Positions 8,277-17,121 of a stretch of 64,000 nt of DNA are shown in pieces. A program made the position numbers and the translations under genes. The notes below the pieces were generated by a model. That model was not told where the DNA came from. It did not search any database and saw only the letters and a program-made list of their open reading frames with translations. Source of the stretch: Pigmentiphaga daeguensis (GTDB lineage Bacteria; Pseudomonadota; Gammaproteobacteria; Burkholderiales; Burkholderiaceae_B); assembly GCF_039523035.1 (NCBI RefSeq), contig NZ_BAAAEN010000007.1, positions 124,001 to 188,000 on the forward strand. The letters are read 5' to 3'. Positions within the stretch are counted from its first letter, which is position 1. Every line of letters starts with the position of its first letter.

Positions 8277-9451
8277 GCCGCAGGACTGCCGCGAAGACAC
8301 CGCGGATCCTGGTCGTCGCCCTGCGCTACCTGGGCGACGTGCTGCTGACCACCCCCCTGCCCCATGCGCTGCGCCAGCACTATCCTGGCTGCGAGGTCGA
8401 CATGCTGGTGTTCAAGGGCACCGAAAGCATGTTGCAGAACAACCCGGACATCCGCCGGGTCTACACCATCCCCGAACGCCCGGCACGCGAGGAAATCCTT
8501 GCACTCGCCCGCCAGCTCTGGCGCCGTTACGACCTCGCCGTGGTGCCGCAACCCGGCGACAAACCCCACCTGTTCGGTTTCGTGGCGGCACCTCGGCGGA
8601 TTGGACTGGTCTCGACCGAACGCAGCCATTCCTGGTGGAAAAGGCTGTTGCTGCGACACGCTCTGTCGGTCGACGGGATCACCCACCGCGTTCGCGAAAA
8701 CGAACAGGTAGTGCAGATGCTGGGCGTGCCGTCGGCCCGCACCGTCATCCCCCCGACGGGCCAGATAGCTCCTGAGGCGTGGGCGGAAAAACTCTCGCCG
8801 TACCTGCACGGCACCGCTCCTTTCGATCCACGCCAGCCCTTCGCGGTGATCCATCCCTCGCCACGCTGGCGCTATAAGCGGTGGCATACGGCAGGTTGGG
8901 CCAGCCTCATGGGCGAACTGCGGCAGCAAGGCTTACGCCTACTGTTGAGCGGCGGTCCGGGCGAAGCGGAAAGCCGGTACCTGGACGAGATCCTGGCCGC
9001 GCTGGACGCCCCGACCCGCGCGGCCGTCATCCGCATCCAGGGCTGCCTGGGCCTGGGCGAACTGGCCGATCTCCTGCATCTGGCCCGGCTGTACGTGGGA
9101 CCGGACACCGCCACGACCCATCTGGCCGCCGCCTGTGGCACTCCTACCCTGGCACTGTTCGGCCCAACCGAGCCCCGCCAATGGGGCCCCAGCCCGCCCG
9201 ACGGGCTGGAGCCGCCCTGGGACCAGCGCGCATCCAGCCAAGTACGCGGCAACGTCGTCCTGCTGCAGGAACCCTTCCGCGCATGCGTGCCGTGCCAGCA
9301 GGAAGGCTGTGAGCGGCACCGCGAAAGCCACTCCGAATGCCTGGACCGCATGGCTCCGGAACGCGTATGCCAGGAAGCGGTCGCCATACTGCGCCGGCAA
9401 CCCGGCGGCGGGGATGCTGTCCCTGCCCCACCAGCGGAAACCCAGCCATGA
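8273..9451 (+). CDS. LPS heptosyltransferase (GT9, WaaQ-like)
   Basis: A 392-residue GT9 protein. The start region 'ILVVALRYLGDVLLTTPLPHALR' and the central 'VIHPSPRWRYKRWHTAGWASL' are like heptosyltransferase III (WaaQ). 'YVGPDTATTHLAAACGTP' is the donor-binding motif. The C-terminal third contains a cysteine-rich patch, 'RACVPCQQEGCERH', that is found in part of the WaaQ-like group and might bind a metal. It is coupled to both neighbours by 4-bp ATGA overlaps. The likely role is addition of a further heptose or related sugar to the inner core. The exact acceptor is not known. Confidence 0.87.
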   Translation: MSRRTAAKTPRILVVALRYLGDVLLTTPLPHALRQHYPGCEVDMLVFKGTESMLQNNPDIRRVYTIPERPAREEILALARQLWRRYDLAVVPQPGDKPHLFGFVAAPRRIGLVSTERSHSWWKRLLLRHALSVDGITHRVRENEQVVQMLGVPSARTVIPPTGQIAPEAWAEKLSPYLHGTAPFDPRQPFAVIHPSPRWRYKRWHTAGWASLMGELRQQGLRLLLSGGPGEAESRYLDEILAALDAPTRAAVIRIQGCLGLGELADLLHLARLYVGPDTATTHLAAACGTPTLALFGPTEPRQWGPSPPDGLEPPWDQRASSQVRGNVVLLQEPFRACVPCQQEGCERHRESHSECLDRMAPERVCQEAVAILRRQPGGGDAVPAPPAETQP

Positions 9452-10512
9452 AACTCGCTATCGCCTGCCACCGTTTCGGCTACGGCGGCGGCATGGAACG
9501 CTACACCATGGACCTGGTGCGTGGGCTGCATCGGCTGGGAGTGCGTCCCCTGGTCTTCGCCCGCGAATTCGACACGGCCATTCCCGAACATGCCTACGTG
9601 GAACCGGTACGGATCAACGTCCGGGCCCTGCCCTCGAAACTGCGCGATCACTATTTTTCGGCGCGGGTCCGCGCGCTCAAGGACAGCCACGGGGTGGACG
9701 TCCTGATCGGATGCAGCCGCACCGCCGTGTCCGACATCGCCATTTGCGGCGGCACGCACCAGGGATTCCTCGCCCATGCCCAACGCTCGCCCAAATGGTC
9801 GGATCGCTGGCAGATCCGGCTCGAAACGCGCCACTATGCCCATGCCCGCAAGGTGGTCGCGCACTCCGGCTTCATGGCGCGAGAACTGGAACGGTATTAC
9901 GACCTCCCCGCCGGCAAACTCCATGTCGCCTATCCGCCGGTCGACGCTACCCGATTCGTACCCGTGACACCCGAGCGCCGCCTCGAATTGCGGCGGGCGC
10001 TGGGCATCTCCGACGGGCAAGTCGCGTTCCTGTTCCCCTCCACCGGCCATGGCCGCAAGGGATACGAGCAACTCGCCTCGTTCTTCCAGGACACGGCGCT
10101 GCCGGTGTGCCTGCTCGTCGCCGGCCGGCCGGTCGACGCGCAGTCGCCCCGGATCCGCTACATCGGCTACCGGCAGGACATCGAGGACTGCTATCGCGCC
10201 GCCGATTTTACGATTCTGGCCTCGCGCTACGAACCCTTCGGCCTGGTCGGTCCGGAGTCCGTGCTATGCGGCACTCCGGCCGTGCTGCCGCGCGACACCG
10301 GCTGCGCCGAGGTGCTGTCGCGCGAAGCATGCGTCACGTTCGACCTGGATAGCCCGGCGTCGCTGGCTGACGCCATCGCCGGCTGCGTGGCACGGGTCCA
10401 CGAGGGTCGCGCACGGCTATCGTCGCCGTCCGCCCACCTGTCCTATGCCACTGACGTCCTGGCCCATGCGCGCATCGTTCTCGACCTGGCCACCGCTCAG
10501 GCCGGCGGCTGA
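9448..10512 (+). CDS. Glycosyltransferase family 4 (WaaG-like LPS core transferase)
   Basis: A 354-residue retaining GT-B glycosyltransferase of family 4. The N-terminus 'KLAIACHRFGYGGGMERYTMDL' has the glycine-rich acceptor loop of WaaG-like enzymes. The C-terminal half has 'YRAADFTILASRYEPFGLVGPESVLCGTPAV', the EX7E-type donor site with the two glutamates. WaaG-type enzymes add the first hexose to the heptose region of the LPS core. It is coupled to the preceding heptosyltransferase by an ATGA overlap, and its last 16 bp overlap the convergent GT25 gene. Sugar specificity is unresolved. Confidence 0.87.
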   Translation: MKLAIACHRFGYGGGMERYTMDLVRGLHRLGVRPLVFAREFDTAIPEHAYVEPVRINVRALPSKLRDHYFSARVRALKDSHGVDVLIGCSRTAVSDIAICGGTHQGFLAHAQRSPKWSDRWQIRLETRHYAHARKVVAHSGFMARELERYYDLPAGKLHVAYPPVDATRFVPVTPERRLELRRALGISDGQVAFLFPSTGHGRKGYEQLASFFQDTALPVCLLVAGRPVDAQSPRIRYIGYRQDIEDCYRAADFTILASRYEPFGLVGPESVLCGTPAVLPRDTGCAEVLSREACVTFDLDSPASLADAIAGCVARVHEGRARLSSPSAHLSYATDVLAHARIVLDLATAQAGG

Positions 10513-11282
10513 GATGGCGGACGCTGCCGTGCGACCCGCAGGAAGGGCCGCACCAGGATCTGATGCAGGAAACGCTGATACAAATAGCGTTTGAGGTAAT
10601 AGCCGATGCTGCGCCGGGATTTCTCGGCAGTGTCCAGGTCGACCCGCCCGCCCTCCAGGTACGAGGTCTGCGCGAGTTCGGTCAACCCTATGCAGCTGGG
10701 CACGACGGCCCGGACCCGAACGATGCCCCGGCGCTCGAATCCCGCCCAGAAATCGGCTGCGCTCCAGACCGGCTGCAAGGCCGCCAGCATGCGCTCGGCG
10801 GCTCCACGCGTCACGATGTAACCATGGGCAAGCCACCAATGTCCGTATCGCCTTACCAGATGCCTCTGGCCGTCCAGCGACTGGCGGCCCCAGCGCGTGT
10901 ACTTGTCGACATGGGACAACAGCACCACCGTCGGACTCGCCGGGTCCAGTACGCGCTCTAACTCCCGCAGGACTCGCGGCACGTCGACGCCCGGCGCGGC
11001 ATCGTCCTCCAGCACCAGAGCCCGGTCGGCGCCTTCGTCCAGCATCCGCCGATAGACGGCCAGATGGCTCAGGGCGCAACCGAGCTCGCCACGCGACAGC
11101 GGCCGGTAATCGCGTGTAGCGGTAGCCTCATCGTACAGGGCGGAGACGGCCTGCGCGTCAAGTTGCGCTCCGTCCACGGCCTGGCAAAGCACGTAGGACA
11201 GCCCCAAACGATCCAACTGCGTCCCGATTTTCCGTCGACGCTCGGCGGCACGCTCGAGATTGATGACGTATATCGGCATCAT
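10497..11282 (-). CDS. Glycosyltransferase family 25 (LPS core)
   Basis: A 261-residue GT25 enzyme, the family of Lgt/Lex/LpsA-type LPS galactosyl- and glucosyltransferases. It has the three usual blocks: the start 'PIYVINLERAAERR', then 'SRGELGCALSHLAVYRR', then the acidic 'ALVLEDDAAPG' that holds the catalytic/metal aspartates. The first of two adjacent ATG codons (11282) overlaps the ligase stop by 4 bp, so it is translationally coupled to that gene. The C-terminal tail is strongly basic and may hold the protein at the inner membrane. The gene end overlaps the convergent GT4 gene by 16 bp. Donor and acceptor sugar are not known. Confidence 0.88.
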   Translation of the reverse strand: MMPIYVINLERAAERRRKIGTQLDRLGLSYVLCQAVDGAQLDAQAVSALYDEATATRDYRPLSRGELGCALSHLAVYRRMLDEGADRALVLEDDAAPGVDVPRVLRELERVLDPASPTVVLLSHVDKYTRWGRQSLDGQRHLVRRYGHWWLAHGYIVTRGAAERMLAALQPVWSAADFWAGFERRGIVRVRAVVPSCIGLTELAQTSYLEGGRVDLDTAEKSRRSIGYYLKRYLYQRFLHQILVRPFLRVARQRPPSQPPA

Positions 11283-12565
11283 GAGTGAACGGCCTCCTGG
11301 TTCATCGCGCCTCTCGGGGCCGGCTCCCGGCAAACGATGAATGCCACCAGCCACGCCATGATCAGAACGTAGAAGGCATTGGTGATCGAAATACTGAACA
11401 TGGCCTCGGTCAGCCCGAAAATGAAGAAACTCACAGCCGTGGTCAGTCCCATTGCCGCCGCACACGCAACACGAGGGTCCGCACGGCGCAACCTCCTGCC
11501 GAAGAAAACCGCGGGAGCCAGATAAAGCGTCAGTACCGCGATGAGACCGGGAACGCCGTAGGCGGCCATCGCATACAGAATATCGTTATGGGAATGGGCA
11601 AGTTCTGCGGCTTCTCGTGTGATCAGCCCCGCCTTGGCCTGTTCCCTGAGCGCATCTCTGAAATGCTCCCTTCCCACCCCGGTCCAGGGATGTTCTGCAA
11701 AAAGCCTCAGCGATGCGTGCCACACCTGGATGCGACCACCGCTCGAACTATCCAGCGTGTTCTTGCCGCCCGCCAGTGCCGCCACGCTTTCGGCCACCCG
11801 CTCCCGCACCATGTCGCTGGTACCCGCAATCGATACGCCGACGACCACCAGCGCGCTCAGCGCCATTACCCGCAGCTTGCGGGAACCATGACGATATGAG
11901 GCACATACGACACAGACCAGCACCGGGACGGCCAGCCAGCTACCGCGGGTCTGCCCCGAATACGCGACATACATGCCGGCCAACATCGCCAGCAGCTTCA
12001 CCCCATGGATTGCATACTGCCGAGGCTCGTCCCATCCGATGGAGATGGCCGCCAGCGCCCCCATCAACAAAGCCAGGTTGGAAAAAGGGATGATGTTGTA
12101 GATTCCCACGTGGTCCGGTCGCATCTCGAGGGTGGCGAAATGAATCCACACCGCGGCATAGCAAGCCGCCGCGGCACACCCCCAGGCCATCCACTCCAGT
12201 CGTTTCGCCCCCAGCCTGGTCAGGCCCCAGGCCAGCACGAACAGCAGGACGAAGCGTGTGAACAGGTAAGGAATGTTGATCGGCTGCCCGGCCACTGCCT
12301 GCTGGATGGCCACCGCCAGCGGCCACAGCAGAAATGCCAGGCTCAGGCCACCGGCGCTGCGCCAGTAAGTGCCCCAGCGCTCCCGGTCGCGTCCGGGCAC
12401 GAGCAGGCATCCAAGCCCCCAACAAGCCAGCACGGTGAACAGCGCGTTGGAAACCGACATCTTCGGCAGCAGGAACACCGGGAACAGCGCCAGCAATACC
12501 GCGAGCAGCCCCTGCAGACCCGCGAACCCCATCGCCGAACGAACAGCCCTCGACAGACCAACCAC
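11279..12565 (-). CDS. waaL: O-antigen ligase family protein (WaaL-like)
   Basis: A 428-residue polytopic inner-membrane protein with about eleven hydrophobic helices and one large periplasmic loop between residues about 260 and 340. The loop carries the Wzy_C/O-antigen ligase signature, 'WTGVGREHF' followed by 'AHSHNDILYAMAAYGVPGL', including the conserved histidine. Such proteins join undecaprenyl-linked polysaccharide to lipid A-core in the periplasm. A GTG at 12565, only 4 bp after the dnaE stop, is taken as the start; an ATG 33 bp further in is possible. A related polymerase role (Wzy) cannot be ruled out, but the core-gene neighbours favour a ligase. Confidence 0.82.
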   Translation of the reverse strand: MVGLSRAVRSAMGFAGLQGLLAVLLALFPVFLLPKMSVSNALFTVLACWGLGCLLVPGRDRERWGTYWRSAGGLSLAFLLWPLAVAIQQAVAGQPINIPYLFTRFVLLFVLAWGLTRLGAKRLEWMAWGCAAAACYAAVWIHFATLEMRPDHVGIYNIIPFSNLALLMGALAAISIGWDEPRQYAIHGVKLLAMLAGMYVAYSGQTRGSWLAVPVLVCVVCASYRHGSRKLRVMALSALVVVGVSIAGTSDMVRERVAESVAALAGGKNTLDSSSGGRIQVWHASLRLFAEHPWTGVGREHFRDALREQAKAGLITREAAELAHSHNDILYAMAAYGVPGLIAVLTLYLAPAVFFGRRLRRADPRVACAAAMGLTTAVSFFIFGLTEAMFSISITNAFYVLIMAWLVAFIVCREPAPRGAMNQEAVHS

Positions 12566-12569
12566 GCCG

Positions 12570-15500
12570 CTAGTACTCCAGCCCGACGTCGGCCGGCTGC
12601 CCCGTCAGCTTGCCCAGTTGCTGGATCAGCACGTCGGGCACCCGTACCCGCCAGTCCTCGCTCAGGCGCACCACGCACTTGGCATCGCCGCGGTTGTAGA
12701 CGATCTCGACCGGCGTGCCCGGGAAGCCGTTCTCGGGGTCGGCGCGATGCGGGTTGAGGACTTCACGCAGGGAGTCCGCGTGCGCGTTGCCGTTCAGGCG
12801 GATGGACAGCGCGCGGGCCTTGGCCTCGCGCGCCATCTGCAGGTCGAACAGTTCGTCGGCCACGATACGCATGCCGCCGGAGTACTCGTCGTTGCTGACC
12901 TTGCCGGAGACGATCAGCAACTGGTCTTCGCGCAGCCGGCTGCGGTGCCGCTCGTACAGCTCGTTGAACACCGAGATCTCGACCTGCGCCGTGCCATCGT
13001 CAAGCACGGCGAACACCATCTTCCCGCGCCGTGTCATCTGCGTGCGCACGGCCGACAGGATGCCCGCCATCCATTGCAGGTCGCGGCTGGGCTGCAGGTT
13101 GGACAGGGGGGTGCGCACGAACCGGCGGACTTCGGTGCGATAGGCGTCGAACAGGTGGCCGCTGAAGTAGAAACCCAGCGCGGTCTTTTCCTGGCCGAGG
13201 CGCTCGCGCTCGTCCCAGGGCTCGACATCGGCCAGCTCGCCCGCCAGGTCGGCGTGGTCGTCGCCGCCGAACAGCGACACCTGGCTGGCCGCGCGGGCGG
13301 CCTGTTCCGCGGCGTCCATCGCCGTGCCCAGGGTCGCCAGGACCGCGGCGCGGTTGGGCGACAGCGTGTCGAATGCGCCGGCCTTGATCAGGGCTTCGAT
13401 GGCGCGGCGGTTCACCACGTGGCGATCGATGCGCCGGCAGAAATCGAACAGGTCGGTGAACGGCCCCTTCTCGGCCCGCGCGCGCAGGATTTCCTCGACC
13501 GCGCTCTGCCCGGTGCCCTTGACCGCCCCCAGCCCGTAGCGGATGGTGCGCGGCGGCTGCCCGCGCGCCGAATATTCGTCCAGCACCGGCTCGAAGCGGT
13601 AATTGGACAGGTTGATGTCGGGGGGCAGCACCTTGACCTTGTTGGCCACCGTGTCGGCCCAGAATATCTGGACCTTGTCGGTGTCGTCCATGTCGGACAA
13701 CATGGTGGCGGCCATGAACTCGGCCGGATGGTGAGCCTTGAGCCAGGCCGTCTGGTAGGCGATCAGCGCGTAGGCCGCGGTATGCGACTTGTTGAAGCCG
13801 TATTCCGCGAACTTCTCCATCAGGTTGAACAGCGTGACCGCGATCTCGGGGTCATAGCCCTTCTTTTCCGCGCCCGACTGGAAGATCTCGCGGTGCTTGG
13901 CCATTTCCTCGGGCTTCTTCTTGCCCATGGCCCGGCGCAGCATGTCGGCGCCGCCCAGCGTGTAGCCGCCGATGATCTGCGAGATCAGCATCACCTGTTC
14001 CTGGTAGACGATGACCCCGTACGTGCTCTTGAGGACCGGTTCCAGGTCCGGGTGGAAGTATTCGGCCTTGGCGCGGCCGTGCTTGCGGTTGACGAAGTCG
14101 TCCACCATGCCCGAGCCCAGCGGGCCCGGCCGGTACAGGGCCAGCACGGCGATGATGTCTTCGAAGTTGCTGGGGCGCAGCTTCTTGAGCAGTTCCTTCA
14201 TGCCGCGCGATTCCAACTGGAACACGGCGGTGGTGTTGCCGTCGCTCAGCAGCTTGTAGGAATCGAGGTCGTCCAGCGGCAGCGCCATGACGTCGAAGTC
14301 GCGCATGCCCTCGTTGAACTCGCGCACGTAGCGCACGGCCCAGTCGAGAATGGTCAGGTTGCGCAGGCCCAGGAAGTCGAACTTCACCAGGCCCACGGCT
14401 TCCACGTCGTCCTTGTCGAACTGCGACACCGCGATGTGGCTTTGGCCAGGCTGGCAGTACAGCGGGCAGAAATCGGTCAGCTTGCCCGGGGCGATCAGCA
14501 CGCCGCCGGCGTGCATGCCGATGTTCCGCGTCAGTCCCTCGAGCGGCTGGGCCAGGTCGATCAGCGCGTGCGCTTCCTCGTCGTTGTCGTAGCGCTCCCT
14601 GAAGGCGGGCTCTTCGTTCAGCGCCCGCTCCAGGCTCCAGGGGTCGGCAGGCGAGTGCGGGATGATCTTGGACAGGCCGTCGCAGAACAGGTAAGGCAGG
14701 TCCAGCACCCGCCCCGCGTCGCGGATGACCGCCTTGGCGCCCAGCGTACCGAAGGTGGCGATCTGGCTGACCGCGTCGCGCCCGTATTTCTGCTTGACGT
14801 ACTCGATGACCTTGTCGCGGTTGTCCTGGCAGAAATCGATATCGAAGTCGGGCATGGAGACCCGCTCCGGGTTCAGGAAGCGCTCGAACAGCAAGTCGTA
14901 GCGGATCGGATCGATATCGGTGATGCCCAGGCTGAACGCGACCAGCGAGCCTGCGCCCGATCCCCGGCCCGGCCCCACCGGCACGCCATTGTTCTTGCCC
15001 CAGTTGATGAAGTCCTGAACGATCAGGAAGTAGCCAGGAAAGCCCATGTCGATGATGGTCTGGCATTCCTTGTCCAGCCGCTGGTCGTATTCCTCCTGGT
15101 GCGCGGCGCGTTCCTTCTCGTCCGGGAAGAGCTGCGCCATGCGGCGCGCCAGGCCCTCCTTGGACAGTTGCACCAGGTATTCGGCCAGCGTCACGCCCTC
15201 GGGCGTGGGGAAATTGGGCAGCTTGGGATTGCCCAGTTCCAGCGTCAGGTTGCAGCGCGTGGCGATCGCCACCGTATTGGCCAGCGCCGAGGGCACGTCG
15301 GCGAAGCGTTCGGCCATTTCCTGCGAGGACAGCAGGTACTGCTCTTCCGTGTAGAGCCGTTGGCGGCGCGGATTGGCCAGGATCTCGCCTTCGGCGATGC
15401 AGACGCGGGCCTCGTGGGCGCGGAAGTCGTCGCGTTCGAGGAACTGTACCGGGTGCGTGGCGACCACCGGCGCGCCGCATTCGGCCGCCAGCCGCATCGC

Positions 15501-16061
15501 GGCCTGCACGTAGGTCTCGTCGCCTTCGCGGCCGGCGCGCTGCAGCTCGATGTAGTAGCCGCCCGGAAACACCTTCAGCCAGTGCCGCGCGAACGCCAGC
15601 GCCGCGTCGTGGTTGCCGGCCTCCAGCGCCTGGCCCACGTCGCCCTGGCGTCCGCCGGACAGGGCGATGAGCCCCGCGCCGTAGGTCTCGAGCCATTCGG
15701 GCCGGATCTCGCCGCGGCCGCGATGCTGGTTGGTCAGGAAGGCCTGCGTCAGCAGTTCGCACAGGTTCAGGTAGCCGGCGCGATCGCGCACCAGCAGCAG
15801 CATCCGGTAGGGCTTGTCGCGGTCGGCGTCGTTGGACACCCAGACGTCGCAGCCGGCGATGGCCTTGATGCCCTTGCCCCGCGCCGCCTTGTAGAACTTG
15901 ATCAACCCGAACAGGTTGGAAAGATCGGTCAGCGCGATGGCCGGCTGTTCCAGCGCGGCGACTTTCTTGACCAGGTCGGGGATGCGGACGATGCCGTCCG
16001 ACACCGAGAACTCGGAGTGGACGCGCAGGTGGACGAATGGGGGGGTAGGCGACTGGGACAT
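12570..16061 (-). CDS. dnaE: DNA polymerase III subunit alpha
   Basis: Catalytic subunit of the replicative polymerase, 1163 residues against 1160 in E. coli. Domains in order: an N-terminal PHP domain starting 'FVHLRVHSEFSVSDG'; the polymerase palm with the catalytic aspartates in 'PDFDIDFCQDNRDKV'; fingers with 'GMHAGGVLIAP' and 'GSGAGSLVAFSLGITDIDP' in the expected places; a helix-hairpin-helix region; and a C-terminal OB domain around 'RTQMTRRGKMVFAVLDDG'. The ATG at 16061 starts directly before the PHP domain. The next gene, an O-antigen ligase, starts only 4 bp after the stop, an unusual partner. Confidence 0.98.
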   Translation of the reverse strand: MSQSPTPPFVHLRVHSEFSVSDGIVRIPDLVKKVAALEQPAIALTDLSNLFGLIKFYKAARGKGIKAIAGCDVWVSNDADRDKPYRMLLLVRDRAGYLNLCELLTQAFLTNQHRGRGEIRPEWLETYGAGLIALSGGRQGDVGQALEAGNHDAALAFARHWLKVFPGGYYIELQRAGREGDETYVQAAMRLAAECGAPVVATHPVQFLERDDFRAHEARVCIAEGEILANPRRQRLYTEEQYLLSSQEMAERFADVPSALANTVAIATRCNLTLELGNPKLPNFPTPEGVTLAEYLVQLSKEGLARRMAQLFPDEKERAAHQEEYDQRLDKECQTIIDMGFPGYFLIVQDFINWGKNNGVPVGPGRGSGAGSLVAFSLGITDIDPIRYDLLFERFLNPERVSMPDFDIDFCQDNRDKVIEYVKQKYGRDAVSQIATFGTLGAKAVIRDAGRVLDLPYLFCDGLSKIIPHSPADPWSLERALNEEPAFRERYDNDEEAHALIDLAQPLEGLTRNIGMHAGGVLIAPGKLTDFCPLYCQPGQSHIAVSQFDKDDVEAVGLVKFDFLGLRNLTILDWAVRYVREFNEGMRDFDVMALPLDDLDSYKLLSDGNTTAVFQLESRGMKELLKKLRPSNFEDIIAVLALYRPGPLGSGMVDDFVNRKHGRAKAEYFHPDLEPVLKSTYGVIVYQEQVMLISQIIGGYTLGGADMLRRAMGKKKPEEMAKHREIFQSGAEKKGYDPEIAVTLFNLMEKFAEYGFNKSHTAAYALIAYQTAWLKAHHPAEFMAATMLSDMDDTDKVQIFWADTVANKVKVLPPDINLSNYRFEPVLDEYSARGQPPRTIRYGLGAVKGTGQSAVEEILRARAEKGPFTDLFDFCRRIDRHVVNRRAIEALIKAGAFDTLSPNRAAVLATLGTAMDAAEQAARAASQVSLFGGDDHADLAGELADVEPWDERERLGQEKTALGFYFSGHLFDAYRTEVRRFVRTPLSNLQPSRDLQWMAGILSAVRTQMTRRGKMVFAVLDDGTAQVEISVFNELYERHRSRLREDQLLIVSGKVSNDEYSGGMRIVADELFDLQMAREAKARALSIRLNGNAHADSLREVLNPHRADPENGFPGTPVEIVYNRGDAKCVVRLSEDWRVRVPDVLIQQLGKLTGQPADVGLEY

Positions 16062-16080
16062 GCCGGCATTTTAGCCTCTC

Positions 16081-16109
16081 GGCGCAGGGTCCGGGACACC
16101 CCCTGCGCC
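16081..16109 (-). terminator. Hairpin between a Bug-protein operon and dnaE
   Basis: A perfect 9-bp stem, GGCGCAGGG pairing with CCCTGCGCC around an 11-nt loop, lies between the Bug gene stop at 16131 and the dnaE start. There is no clear T-run, so termination is likely but not certain. Confidence 0.45.
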
Positions 16110-16130
16110 CCCTTTCCCCGCGGGCAGGCC

Positions 16131-17102
16131 CTACTCCTTCTCGATGCCCGCGGCCTGGATGACCCGGCTCCATTTGTCCAGTTCGGAGCGGCCGAAAGCC
16201 GCCAGTTCCGCGGGCGTGCTGTAGGACATCTCCAGCCCCAGGCCGACCAGGCGTTCGCGCACGGCCGGATCGCGCGTGGTCTTCTCCAGCGCACGGCTGA
16301 GCCGCTCGATCACCGGCGCGGGGGTACCCGCCGGCGCATACAGCGCATACCAGGCCAGCAGCTCGAATCCGGGATACTGCTCGGCGATGGGCGGCACCTC
16401 GGGCAGCAGCGGCCACGGCCTGGCGGAACTGATGCCCAGCGCGCGGACCTTGCCGGCCTTGACCTGCTGGGTGCCCGTCACGATGTCGGTGAACATGACC
16501 GAGACGTGGCCGGCCATGACGTCGTTCAAACCCAGCGGAATGCTCTTGTAGGGCACGTGCAGCATCTGGATGCCAGCGGCGGTCGTGAGCATCGCGCCCG
16601 GCACCAGGGTGCCGGCACTGCCCGAGGCATAGGACAGCTTGCCGGGCTGTGCCTTGGCCAGCTTGACCAGATCGGCCAGGGTCCTGACCGGCAGCGCGGG
16701 ATTGGCGACCAGCAAGGCCGGCGTGTAGGCCACGCGCCCCACCGGCGCGAAGTCCTTGACGGGGTCGTAGCCCGGCGTCTTCATCAGGGCGGGATTGGCC
16801 GCCTGGGTGGTCTGCGTGGTGAAGAACAGGGTGTACCCGTCGGCAGCGGCCCGCGCCGCCGCCTGGGCCGCGATGGCGCCCTGCGCGCCGGCGCGGTTCT
16901 CGATCACCAGCGGCTGGCCCAGTTCGCGCGACAGCGCCTCGCCGACGATGCGGGCGGTCGTGTCCACGCCGCTGCCGGGTCCGAACGGCACCAGCACGGT
17001 CACGGGACGATGGGGATAGGAATCGGCCGCCATGGCGCCCGCCGCGCCGAGCGCGGCCAGGGAAGCCAGGGCGTACGCGCCCATGCGGATGCTCTTGGTC
17101 AT
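16131..17102 (-). CDS. Bug/TctC-family tripartite tricarboxylate transporter substrate-binding protein
   Basis: A 323-residue periplasmic binding protein of the Bug family, which is greatly expanded in Bordetella and relatives. There is a signal peptide with cleavage near 'GAMA-ADSYPHRP'. The hallmark 'YPHRPVTVLVPFGPGSGVDTTAR' region, 'NRAGAQGAIAA' and 'DGYTLFF' follow. It is the third gene after the tautomerase and hydrolase on the minus strand (19-bp gap), and no TctA/TctB membrane genes are near. It probably captures a carboxylate that the neighbouring enzymes process. The ligand is unknown. Confidence 0.93.
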   Translation of the reverse strand: MTKSIRMGAYALASLAALGAAGAMAADSYPHRPVTVLVPFGPGSGVDTTARIVGEALSRELGQPLVIENRAGAQGAIAAQAAARAAADGYTLFFTTQTTQAANPALMKTPGYDPVKDFAPVGRVAYTPALLVANPALPVRTLADLVKLAKAQPGKLSYASGSAGTLVPGAMLTTAAGIQMLHVPYKSIPLGLNDVMAGHVSVMFTDIVTGTQQVKAGKVRALGISSARPWPLLPEVPPIAEQYPGFELLAWYALYAPAGTPAPVIERLSRALEKTTRDPAVRERLVGLGLEMSYSTPAELAAFGRSELDKWSRVIQAAGIEKE

Positions 17103-17121
17103 GTTGTCTCCGGTTTATGGT

